This document shows, piece by piece, positions 49,124 through 56,514 of a DNA stretch of 64,000 nt; positions within the stretch are counted from its first letter, which is position 1; each line of letters opens with the position of its first letter. Under the pieces are notes generated by a model, which worked only from the letters and a program-made list of their open reading frames with translations, was not told the origin of the DNA and did no database searches. The translations under genes were made by a program, and so were the position numbers. Origin of the DNA: Rothia kristinae NBRC 15354 (GTDB taxonomy: Bacteria > Actinomycetota > Actinomycetes > Actinomycetales > Micrococcaceae); assembly GCF_001570865.1 (NCBI RefSeq), contig NZ_BCSM01000002.1:124001-188000 (forward strand), read 5' to 3'.

Positions 49124-50184
49124 GCATGCCGACGTCGTTGTGATCGGCGGTGGCCAAGCGGGCCTGGCCGCCGGCTACTATCTGCGCCGGGCGGGGCTGA
49201 ACTTCGTGATCCTCGACCGGCAGGACCGTGCAGGCGGCGCCTGGCGTCACGGCTGGGACTCGCTGCGACTGTTCTCCCCGGCCGAGTACAGCCCGTTGCC
49301 GGGCTGGCCGATGCCGCGCCAGCGGGGCGAGAGGTTCCCCACCGCCGGTCACGTCGTCGAGTACCTGCACGACTACGAACAGCGCTACGAGCTGCCCGTG
49401 CACCGGCCCGTCCAGGTCAGCGACGTCCGCGCCCACAGCCGCGGGCTCAGCGTTGAGACCGACCGGGGCACCTGGCACGCCGCGTTTGTCATCAGTGCTA
49501 CCGGCACCTGGGAAACCCCCCTTCATGCCCGCCTATCCGGGCATGGCCGAGTTCGCGGGCGAGCAGCTACACACGGTCGACTATTCCGTCCCGGAGCGAT
49601 TCTGCGGCCAGCGGGTGCTGGTCGTCGGTGCCGGCAATTCCGCCGCGCAGATCGTCGCCGAGGTCTCCACCATCGCGGAGACGACCTGGGCGACCCGACA
49701 CCCGCCCCGGTTCATGCCCGATGATGTCGATGGCCGCGTGCTCTTCGACACCGCCACCCGAGAAGAAGCCGCCCGGAAGGCGGGAACACATGCCGATGGG
49801 GTCTCCGGTCTGGGCGACATCGTCATGGTCCCCAGTGTCCGTGCTGCCCGCGACCGCGGCGTGCTGCGTCCCCGCCCCCTGTTCGACCGGCTCACCGCCG
49901 AGGGAGCGGCCTGGAGCGACGGCACCATGGATCCCTACGACGCGATCATCTGGTGCACCGGTTTCCGTCCCGCCCTGAACCATCTCGCCTCCCTGGGCCT
50001 GAGGCGCGAGAACGGCGTGCCCAAGACCATCGGCACACGCTCCGCCGACGAGCCCCGCCTGCACCTGCTCGGGTACGGGGACTGGACCGGCTTCGCCTCA
50101 GCCACCCTGATCGGGACGGGCAGGACGGCCAAGGACGCAGTCCATGACATCACCAGCCATCTCCCCGCGGCGTCACCCCCATAA
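49116..50184 (+). pseudogene. arsO: ArsO-like flavin monooxygenase with a frameshift
   Basis: FAD/NADPH oxidoreductase often found with arsenic genes. The first frame has VVVIGGGQAGLAAGYYL and the BVMO-like WRHGWDSLRLFSPA and reaches ISATGTWETP. The homologous sequence then continues in the next frame (FMPAYPGMAEFAGEQLHT, then RVLVVGAGNSAAQIV and IIWCTGFRP to the end at 50184). The shift lies in a run of six C (about 49517-49522); removing one C restores a 355-aa protein. Possible real mutation, slippage-prone switch or sequencing error. Confidence 0.85.
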
Positions 50185-50188
50185 TAGA

Positions 50189-50222
50189 TAAGCCGTCGTT
50201 TGTGTCATAAGCAGTCGCTTGT
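50189..50222 (+). promoter_or_regulatory. Direct repeats upstream of the second arsR
   Basis: TAAGCCGTCGTTTGT (50189-50203) and TAAGCAGTCGCTTGT (50208-50222), two mismatches, period 19 bp. Located 13 bp before the arsR2 start, so the ArsR2 operator is the natural reading. Confidence 0.55.
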
Positions 50223-50234
50223 TAGTGTGGAGGT

Positions 50235-50630
50235 ATGTCTTCACCGATACAAATTCCGGCCGTGGCCTCGGACCTCTCGGCCAAAGAACGCGCCGCCTAC
50301 CTGGCCCCCACCCTCTCGGCTCTGGCCGACGAGAACCGTCTGACAATCGTGCTGTGCCTCGCCGATGGCGCCAAGACGAACAAGCAGCTGCAGGAGGCCA
50401 CCGGCCTCAGCCAGGCACTGGTCAGCCACCACGTCTCCGCCCTGCTCAAAGCGGAACTGATCGAAGTGGCCCCGCAGGGCCGGTCGAACCTCATCTCGAT
50501 CTGCTGCGAACAGTTGGCCGCCCCAGTCCAATGGCTGGCCCACCTTGCAACCCTGACTCCCGCCGGACAGCGAGCCTGCTGCACCGAGGCCGAGATCCCG
50601 GCACGCAGTGTGGTGACCGATGCTGACTGA
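50235..50630 (+). CDS. ArsR-family regulator upstream of arsP
   Basis: 131-aa winged-helix regulator (LSALADENRLTIVLCLADGAKTNKQLQEATGLSQALVSHHVSAL). The CxC of classic ArsR is absent; instead Cys-Cys pairs occur at about 93-94 (SICCEQ) and 119-120 (RACCTE), suggesting a soft-metal site in the C-terminal helix. It overlaps arsP by 11 bp and likely senses methylated arsenicals. The GGAGGT is unusually close to the ATG. Confidence 0.82.
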   Translation: MSSPIQIPAVASDLSAKERAAYLAPTLSALADENRLTIVLCLADGAKTNKQLQEATGLSQALVSHHVSALLKAELIEVAPQGRSNLISICCEQLAAPVQWLAHLATLTPAGQRACCTEAEIPARSVVTDAD

Positions 50631-51498
50631 CACGCTCGGCACCTTCGCACTGCTGCTGGGCGAGCTGCTGGCCCTCTTCCTCGTCGTCTCGACCGTCGTC
50701 GCGCTGATCAACCGGCGATTCGGCCCGGAGAAGATGCGCGACTGGATGAGCAGCGGGAAAGTCCCCGGACCCATCAAGGGACTACTTTTGGGGGCGGTGA
50801 CTCCATTCTGCTCCTGCTCGACACTGCCGATGCTGGTCGGAATGCTCAACGCCGGGGTCGCCTTCCAGACAGCGATGACCTACCTCATCGCCTCACCGCT
50901 GCTCAACCCGATCATCGTCGGCGGCATCGGAATCATCTTCGGGTGGACGACCGCCATCGTCTACACGCTCTTCACCCTGGCCGTCTCACTGCTCGCCCCG
51001 TGGGTATGGCGCGGCCTGGGCCTGGAGAAGGCGCTCAAGCGCGTGCGCGTACAGGGCGAGAAGACGCCCGAGCCGTGGAAAGGAATGCGCGACGAGATGC
51101 CCGGAGCGCTCCGCCAAGCCTGGACCGATCTGCGCCCCCTGCTTGTGCCCATGCTCATCGGCGTGGCGATCGGAGCCGCGATCTACGAGTTCGTCCCCGA
51201 GGATCAGCTGACCGCCTTCGCCGGAGCCAACATCTGGTGGGCGGTGCCCCTCGCGGCGATCATCGGCATCCCACTTTACATCCGCTTGGAGACCATGCTC
51301 CCGATCGGGCTGGCCCTCCAGTCCGCCGGTGTGGCCCTCGGCCCGATCTTCGCCCTGATGATCGGCGGGGCCGGGGCCTCCCCGCCAGAGGTCTCGATGC
51401 TCACGGCGGTCTTCAAGCCACGGCTTCTCGTGACATTCGTCGTTACCATCCTGGCCGTCGCGATCGCCGGCGGCTACATCCTCACGATCACAGCCTGA
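50620..51498 (+). CDS. arsP: ArsP-like organoarsenical efflux permease
   Basis: 292-aa permease with about eight helices (DUF318/YraQ family). The helix-2 motif TPFCSCSTLPML with two cysteines is the proposed methyl-As(III) site of ArsP. The internal repeat has an equivalent GVALGPIFALMIGGAGASPPEV. ArsP exports trivalent methylarsenicals and roxarsone-type compounds in Campylobacter. Together with ArsM it would remove the methylated products made by this element. Coupled to arsR2. Confidence 0.85.
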   Translation: MLTDTLGTFALLLGELLALFLVVSTVVALINRRFGPEKMRDWMSSGKVPGPIKGLLLGAVTPFCSCSTLPMLVGMLNAGVAFQTAMTYLIASPLLNPIIVGGIGIIFGWTTAIVYTLFTLAVSLLAPWVWRGLGLEKALKRVRVQGEKTPEPWKGMRDEMPGALRQAWTDLRPLLVPMLIGVAIGAAIYEFVPEDQLTAFAGANIWWAVPLAAIIGIPLYIRLETMLPIGLALQSAGVALGPIFALMIGGAGASPPEVSMLTAVFKPRLLVTFVVTILAVAIAGGYILTITA

Positions 51499-51543
51499 TC
51501 CCGACAACTGTCCCCGTAAACCCACCACAGGAAAGGAACCACC

Positions 51544-51711
51544 ATGGGACTGAAGGACCTGTTCACCGGACGCTCGAAGAACGAGCAGTCGGACTGCTGC
51601 AACGTCGAGATCGTCCCGGCCGACGAAGACGATAAGCAGCAGAACACCAACACTGAAGCACCTCGGCAGGCAGACATGAGCTGCTGCCAGGACGCCAAGA
51701 CAGAAGGCTGA
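51544..51711 (+). CDS. 55-residue cysteine-rich peptide downstream of arsP
   Basis: Starts MGLKDLFTGRSKNEQSDCCN and ends MSCCQDAKTEG, with two Cys-Cys pairs (about 18-19 and 47-48) in an acidic, otherwise polar chain. AGGAAAGGAACC is just upstream. The dicysteines suggest a soluble metal or organoarsenical carrier for ArsP. Such short genes follow some permease genes; I do not recognise a named family. Confidence 0.65.
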   Translation: MGLKDLFTGRSKNEQSDCCNVEIVPADEDDKQQNTNTEAPRQADMSCCQDAKTEG

Positions 51712-51753
51712 TCCTTCCCACGGAACTTCGATGCTGTGTCATAGGAACAGCCA

Positions 51754-51782
51754 CGAGGGCCTCGCCACTGGCGAGGCCCTCG
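51754..51782 (+). terminator. Terminator hairpin after the arsP unit
   Basis: CGAGGGCCTCGC (51754-51765) and GCGAGGCCCTCG (51771-51782), 12-bp perfect stem with a 5-nt loop, 43 bp after the Cys-rich peptide. Confidence 0.75.
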
Positions 51783-51829
51783 CCGTGTGCGCAATCCAAC
51801 CCTTCGACCATGCCACGCTGCTCGCCACC

Positions 51830-52015
51830 GATACCGCGCAGACCTCGGCTGCAGTGAGCACGACGAGATGTGGCGACACCTGCCCGATCTTCCCCGGCAA
51901 ACGCTACGAGGACTGGCAGTTGAACAACCCCGCAGGACTTGAGCTCGACGCGGTGCACCCCATCCATAACGAGATCGGATCCCGCATCCGCGACCTCATC
52001 ACCGAACTCACCTGA
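51830..52015 (+). pseudogene. 3' remnant of a second arsC
   Basis: About 60 codons similar to the end of arsC: CGDTCPIFPGKRYEDWQLNN, then IHNEIGSRIRDLITELT. The P-loop half is missing. Divergence from the intact arsC (NNPAGLELD for DDPAGLGLE and others) points to an older, separate arsC rather than a recent copy. Confidence 0.78.
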
Positions 52016-52076
52016 CCCAAGATCACGACCGGCCCAGCGCACCTGCCGAGCATGGACCTCTCCCTCTTCACCGATA

Positions 52077-52100
52077 GCCCCGGCCGGCCCTGGCCGGGGC
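52077..52100. terminator. Hairpin near the right end of the element
   Basis: GCCCCGGCC (52077-52085) and GGCCGGGGC (52092-52100), 6-nt loop. It would block transcription leaving the element toward the host fragment. Confidence 0.55.
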
Positions 52101-52115
52101 ATTCCGTCATCTCCA

Positions 52116-52220
52116 TCATCGGACCCTGCCGGTGATCCTGCGCGCCTCGTCCTCATGACGAAGCGCCTCGTTCTCGAGCTGCTTGCCCAGCGCCCGCAGC
52201 ATGTCGACCCGCTCCATCCG
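52116..52220 (-). other. Possible small frame at the right end, intact only in the circle
   Basis: A minus-strand frame, MERVDMLRALGKQLENEALR and 13 more residues, helical, ends at 52116. In the excised circle it would extend across attP to begin MLYDERMERV. No family recognised; coding status uncertain. Confidence 0.3.
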
Positions 52221-52245
52221 CTCGTCGTACGAGAACCCGCTGCAC
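52199..52245. other. attR of the integrated element
   Basis: Element sequence CATCCGCTCGTCG, TA core at 52228-52229, then host CGAGAACCCGCTGC. CTCGT and ACGAG flank the core as a short inverted repeat. GCATGTCG (52199-52206) matches GCATGTCG at 32887-32894 near attL, a probable repeated part of attP. Confidence 0.85.
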
Positions 52246-53031
52246 CTGGCGGAGGAGGCCGCGGCCCTGGACCTGCTCTCCGACGGCCGGGTGGCCCTGG
52301 GGGTGTCCCGGGGATCCCCCGAGCCGGCCCTGCGCGGCTGGGAGACCTTCGGATACACGGGGTCGAAGGATCCCCGCGGGGCGGACCTGGCCCGGGCGAA
52401 GTTCGACCTCTTCCTGCGCGCGGTGCGCGGGGAGGCCCTGGCCACGGCGGACCCGGAGCAGTACGGGCCCGGTCGGAAGCTGACGGTGGAGCCGCATTCC
52501 CCGGGGCTGGATCGGCGCATCTGGTGGGGCGCAGGCTCCCGGGACACCGCCGAGCAGGCCGGGCGCATGGGGGTCAACCTGATGAGCTCGACCCTGCTCA
52601 CCGAGGCCACCGGCGACGCCTTCGGGGACCTGCAGGCCGAGCAGATCCAGCGCTACCGGGCCGCCTGGAAGGAGGCCGGACACGAGGGCAGCCCCCGGGT
52701 GTCCGTCTCCCGGTCGGTGTTCCCGGTGGTGGATCAGCGGGACCGGATGCTCTTCGGCGCCGGGGGCACGGACGGGGACCAGATCGGCATCATCGACGGG
52801 TACCGCGCCACCTTCGGCCGCACCTACGCGGGCGCGCCGGATGAGCTGGTCGCGCAGCTGAAGAACGACGCCGCCGTGCAGGCCGCGGACACCCTGATGC
52901 TCACGATCCCCTCGCAGATCGGGGTGGACCTGAACGTGCACATCCTGCGGAACTTCGCCGAGCACATCGCCCCGGAGCTGGGCTGGAAGCCCAACACCGA
53001 GGGGCCGGTGCAGGGGGAGCCGCTGGCGTAG
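52228..53031 (+). pseudogene. 3' fragment of the interrupted luciferase-like monooxygenase gene
   Basis: 267 residues continuing from the fragment at 32634: YENPLHLAEEAAALDLLSDG, GVSRGSPEPALRGWETFGY, WWGAGSRDTAEQAGRMG and a C-terminal TLMLTIPSQIGVDLNVHILR. All typical of LLM-class flavin oxidoreductases (FMNH2/F420-type TIM barrel). The open frame can be read from an upstream ATG at 52183 in element sequence, giving 15 foreign residues, but without the N-terminal barrel strands it should be inactive. A family C hairpin follows its stop by 25 bp. Confidence 0.93.
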
Positions 53032-53055
53032 GGGCTGCTCTCAGGAGCTCTGTCG

Positions 53056-53121
53056 TTTTGGGAGCCGTCCGGTGTTTTGGGAGCACTCGCAGTGCTCCCG
53101 AGACATCGCACGGCTCCCATA
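53056..53121. repeat. Conserved intergenic hairpin, family C (B-like variant)
   Basis: TTTTGGGAGCCGT and ACGGCTCCCATAT outer arms with an inner GGGAGCAC/GTGCTCCC pair and loop TCGCA. Same double GGGAG plan as family B. It starts 25 bp after the monooxygenase stop, the position seen for all other copies. Confidence 0.72.
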
Positions 53122-53175
53122 TCGCCTGGGCATCGCCGGAGGGCTCGGCGGGCGGGGCGTGAAAGGATCGGAGTC

Positions 53176-53841
53176 ATGCGCTTGATCCTCATCCGCCACG
53201 GGCAGACCCCCTCCAACATCCACGGCCTGCTGGACACCGACGCCCCCGGTCCCGGTCTCACCGAGCTGGGCGTCGCGCAGGCCGAGGCCGTCCCCGAAGC
53301 GCTCGCGCGGCAGGCGGTGGACGGGATCTTCGTCTCCACCCTGGTGCGCACCCACCTCACGGCGGCCCCGCTGGTGCGCGCCCGCGGCGTCGAGCCCGTG
53401 GAGCTGGACGGCTTCCGGGAGGTGCAGGCCGGGGACCTGGAGGGGACCAACACCGCGCAGAACCAGCGCACCTACATCGGCACCGCCTTCGCCTGGGCCC
53501 GCGGGGACAGGGAGCTGGCGATGCCCGGCGGTCCCACGGGTGTGCAGTTCTTCGCCCGGTACGACGACGCCGCGGCCCGCGCCGCGGCGGCCGTCGGCCC
53601 GGAGGGCACCGCCGTGGTGTTCTCCCACGGCGCGGCGATCCGCTGCTGGTCCTCCGCCCGGATCCGCGGTCTGGATGTGGCGCGGATGGAGGACACCCCG
53701 CTGGCCAACACCGGGTACGTGATCGCCGAGGGGGACCCGGACAGCGGCTGGGACCTCGTGGAGTTCCACAACGCCCCGGCCGGCGGTGAGGCCCTGGCGG
53801 TCGCCACCCCCGCGGGGGACCCCACCGGCGCCCAGGGCTGA
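53176..53841 (+). CDS. Histidine phosphatase family protein
   Basis: 221-aa phosphoglycerate-mutase-like phosphatase. RHGQT motif at the N-terminus (LILIRHGQTPSNIHG, about 3-17), GLTELGVAQAEAV (about 27-39), a catalytic Glu in the DGFREVQAGDLEG region (about 76-88) and the second His in VVFSHGAAIR (about 149-158). The substrate is unknown; relatives include cobalamin and sugar phosphatases. GAAAGGATCGGAG precedes ATG 53176. Confidence 0.85.
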   Translation: MRLILIRHGQTPSNIHGLLDTDAPGPGLTELGVAQAEAVPEALARQAVDGIFVSTLVRTHLTAAPLVRARGVEPVELDGFREVQAGDLEGTNTAQNQRTYIGTAFAWARGDRELAMPGGPTGVQFFARYDDAAARAAAAVGPEGTAVVFSHGAAIRCWSSARIRGLDVARMEDTPLANTGYVIAEGDPDSGWDLVEFHNAPAGGEALAVATPAGDPTGAQG

Positions 53842-53876
53842 CCCGCCTCGCCCCCTACTCCGCCTGCCCCGCCCGG

Positions 53877-53941
53877 TGTGGGAGGGGTTTCGGTGTTTGG
53901 GAGCCACGAGGACGCTCCCACACGTCGAAACCCCTCCCAAA
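53877..53941. repeat. Conserved intergenic hairpin, family B copy 4
   Basis: GGGAGGGGTTTCG and CGAAACCCCTCCC with the inner GGGAG/CTCCC and loop CCACGAGGACG in the reversed sense. It starts 36 bp after the phosphatase stop. Confidence 0.8.
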
Positions 53942-54089
53942 TGCGGCGGGAGTCCCCGCGGGGGGGGGAGGGGGGCGGCGGAGGTCCCCGTGCACAGGAG
54001 GGCCACAGGCGCGGCCGGTGCGGCGCACACGCGCGGGCGCCACCGTGGAGGCAGATTCCGCTTCCGCAACCCCGTGCAAGGAGACCCTC

Positions 54090-56393
54090 GTGGCCACCCA
54101 GTCCCTCCCGAAGCGCCCCGCCCGATCCCCGCGGATCGCGCGCTCGCGCCGCTTCCGCCGTCACGACGACGCCGTCGAGCCTCCCACCGCCACCACCGCG
54201 CGGGTCCGCTGGTCCTGGCCGGTGTGGCTGCTGCTGGCGCTCACGGCCGCCGCCTACCTGTGGAACCTCGGCGCCAACGGGTGGGGCAACGGCTTCTACG
54301 CCGCGGCCGCCCAGGCGGGGGCGGATAACTGGGAGGCCTTCCTGTTCGGCTCCTCGGACATCGGCAACTCCATCACCGTGGACAAGCCGCCGGCCTCCCT
54401 GTGGCCGATGGCGCTATCGGTGAAGCTGTTCGGGCTGTCCACCTGGTCCCTGATGGTCCCCGAGGTGCTCATGGGGGTCGCCTCGGTGGCGCTGGTGTAC
54501 GCCTCGGTGGCGCGCGCCGTCGGGCGCGGCCCGGGGCTGCTGGCCGGGTACGCGCTGGCGGCCACCCCGGTGGCGGCCCTGATGTTCCGCTACGACAACC
54601 CGGAGGCCCTGCTCCTGCTGCTGATGTCCCTGGCGGCCTATGCGACGGTGCGGGCCATCGACTCGGGGCGGATCCGCTGGATGGTGCTGTGCGGTGCCGC
54701 CCTGGGCTTCGCGTTCCTCACCAAGCAGCTGCAGGGTCTGCTGGTGGTCCCGGGCTTCGGCCTGGCGTACCTGGTGCTGGCCCGGGGCACGCTCCGACGC
54801 CGGCTGGCAGGGCTCGCGGCGGCGCTCGCGGCCCTGGTGGTCGCGGCCGGCTGGTGGGTCGCGCTGGTGATGCTCACCCCGGCGTCGGATCGGCCGTACA
54901 TCGGCGGATCGCAGACCAACAGCTTCTGGGATCTGACCTTCGGGTACAACGGCCTGGGACGGATCTCCGGGGAGGAGACCGGGTCGGTCGGCGGGGGCGC
55001 TACCGCCAGCCCCACGATGTTCCGGATGTTCGACTCCTCCTTCGGCGGGCAGATCTCCTGGCTGATGCCGGCCGCGATCATCCTCACCGCGGCGGCCCTG
55101 TGGATCACCCGGCGGGCCGCCCGCACCGACCGACGCCGCGCGACGCTGGTGGTGTGGGGCTCGTGGTTCCTCACCACCTGGGTGGTGTTCTCGATCATGC
55201 AGGGCATCCAGCACGCCTACTACTCGGTGGCCCTGGCCCCGGCGATCGCCGCGATGATCGGCACGGGTGCCGCGATCGTGTGGGATGCGGCGCGGGCTGA
55301 GCGGTGGTTCGCCCGCGACGTCGCCGACGCACCGACCGTGAAGGGCGCGGCGGGTGCGCCGGAGGTGGAGGTCGCAGTGGATCCGCAGACGGCCCCGCTG
55401 CACCGGGCCGACGTCGGGCAGGCCCAGCGGCGCGAGGCGCCCGAACGGGTGGGCAGCTGGCGGGAGGCCCTGGCCGGGGGCACGTGGCAGTTCGCGGTGC
55501 TCGGGTTCTGCACGGCGATCACGGGGGTCTGGGCCTTCGTGCTGCTGGGTCGGGACGGGTACCTGCCGCTGCTGCGCTGGGTGATCCTGTTCCTCGCGCT
55601 GATCAGCGGGGCGGCCCTGGCCTTCGGGGCGCAGCTGCACCGGCAGCTGCTGGGTCTGGCGGTGGCCGGGGCGGTGCTGGCCTCCCTGGCCGGACCCACC
55701 GCATACACGGCCGCCACGCTGAACACCGGACACACCGGGTCCATCATCACCGCCGGACCCGGTGGCGGCGGGATGGGCGCCCCCGGCGGCGGTGGCGGTG
55801 CCGCGACGGGCGGCGGCCCCGGGGGATCCGGCGGCGGCGCCGGGGGAGCCGGAGCCGGCGGTACGGGCGGCGGCACCGCCGGTGCGTCAGGCTCCGGGCA
55901 GACGGGAGCGGGATCGTCGAGCGCGGGCCAGGCCGGAACCTCCTCCGGGGAGGACGCGACCCAACCGGGCGCCGCGGGCGGTGCCGGCGGCGGGATGGGC
56001 GGCGTCGGGCTGATGCTGAACACCTCCGAGCCCAGCGACGAGCTGATCAGCTACCTCTCCCAGGACGCGGACCGCTACCAGTGGATGCTGGCGGTGGTCG
56101 GCTCCAACAACGCCGCCGGGTACCAGCTGGCCTCGGGGGAGTCCGTGATGCCGGTCGGCGGGTACAACGGGACGGACCCCGCCCCCACCCTGGAGGAGTT
56201 CCAGAAGCTCGTGGCCCAGGGGAAGATCCACTACTACATCGCCGGGACCATCAGCTCCGGGATGGGCGGCTCCTCCAGCGGATCGGATGCCGCCGAGCAG
56301 ATCGACGAGTGGGTGCAGGCCCACTTCACCTCGACGACGGTGGACGGCACCACGGTCTACGACCTCACCGACGCCACGCAGGCGGGGTCGTGA
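54090..56393 (+). CDS. GT39/ArnT-like membrane glycosyltransferase
   Basis: 767-aa polytopic enzyme of the dolichyl-phosphate mannosyltransferase-like (GT-C) group. An Arg-rich cytoplasmic N-terminus precedes helix 1 (about 48-66). The acceptor-loop WGNGFYAAAAQAGADNWEAF (about 73-92) and GNSITVDKPPASLW (about 101-114) contain the GT-C acidic and DKPP motifs. About 12 helices follow. A Gly/Ala/Ser-rich linker (about 560-640) joins an extracytoplasmic C-terminal domain with AVVGSNNAAGYQL and VMPVGGYNGTDPAPTLEEF, typical of actinobacterial YkcB/ArnT relatives. It would transfer a sugar from a lipid carrier to an envelope acceptor. GTG start at 54090, AAGGAG upstream. Confidence 0.85.
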   Translation: MATQSLPKRPARSPRIARSRRFRRHDDAVEPPTATTARVRWSWPVWLLLALTAAAYLWNLGANGWGNGFYAAAAQAGADNWEAFLFGSSDIGNSITVDKPPASLWPMALSVKLFGLSTWSLMVPEVLMGVASVALVYASVARAVGRGPGLLAGYALAATPVAALMFRYDNPEALLLLLMSLAAYATVRAIDSGRIRWMVLCGAALGFAFLTKQLQGLLVVPGFGLAYLVLARGTLRRRLAGLAAALAALVVAAGWWVALVMLTPASDRPYIGGSQTNSFWDLTFGYNGLGRISGEETGSVGGGATASPTMFRMFDSSFGGQISWLMPAAIILTAAALWITRRAARTDRRRATLVVWGSWFLTTWVVFSIMQGIQHAYYSVALAPAIAAMIGTGAAIVWDAARAERWFARDVADAPTVKGAAGAPEVEVAVDPQTAPLHRADVGQAQRREAPERVGSWREALAGGTWQFAVLGFCTAITGVWAFVLLGRDGYLPLLRWVILFLALISGAALAFGAQLHRQLLGLAVAGAVLASLAGPTAYTAATLNTGHTGSIITAGPGGGGMGAPGGGGGAATGGGPGGSGGGAGGAGAGGTGGGTAGASGSGQTGAGSSSAGQAGTSSGEDATQPGAAGGAGGGMGGVGLMLNTSEPSDELISYLSQDADRYQWMLAVVGSNNAAGYQLASGESVMPVGGYNGTDPAPTLEEFQKLVAQGKIHYYIAGTISSGMGGSSSGSDAAEQIDEWVQAHFTSTTVDGTTVYDLTDATQAGS

Positions 56394-56419
56394 CCCCCTG
56401 ACCCCGTCCGCGACGCGGG

Positions 56420-56484
56420 TTGGGGAGCGGTTGCGGTGTCTGGGAGCGCTGAGAACACTCCCAGACACCGCAACCGCTCCCATA
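56420..56484. repeat. Conserved intergenic hairpin, family B copy 5
   Basis: GGGAGCGGTTGCGGTGTCTG and its complement, inner GGGAG/CTCCC, loop CGCTGAGAACA. The arm bases that differ from copy 1 (TTGCGG for TTTCGG, TGTC for TGTT) are matched by compensating changes on the other arm. It lies between convergent genes, 27 bp and 31 bp from the two stops. Confidence 0.8.
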
Positions 56485-56514
56485 TGAGGCACCGGGCAAC
56501 GGCCTGGGGCCGGA

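Larger units (their letters stand above)
32883..52229. mobile_element. Integrative and mobilizable element with mercury, cadmium and arsenic resistance
   Basis: 19,345-bp element bounded by TA cores at 32883-32884 and 52228-52229. Left to right: serine integrase; three small genes; HUH/SF3 Rep; MobC-like protein; relaxase; membrane protein; mer genes; ardA (broken); lipoprotein; unknown protein; cadD-cmtR; resolvase remnant and resolvase; membrane protein; ars genes; arsP; arsC remnant. There is no VirB4, coupling protein or mating-channel gene, so it would be mobilized by another element. It contains none of the conserved hairpins found throughout the flanking host DNA. The cargo regions carry several broken genes, consistent with decay or repeated rearrangement. 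Confidence 0.9.

Noticed and set aside
52183-52227. A complete 282-aa oxidoreductase starting at the ATG at 52183
   Set aside because: The first 15 codons are element sequence; the N-terminal barrel of the enzyme is left behind at 32634, so this is a fragment, not a gene.
32883-52229. Classification as a self-transmissible conjugative element
   Set aside because: No VirB4, coupling protein or other mating-channel gene is present; only Rep, relaxase and accessory mobilization genes, so it is called mobilizable.
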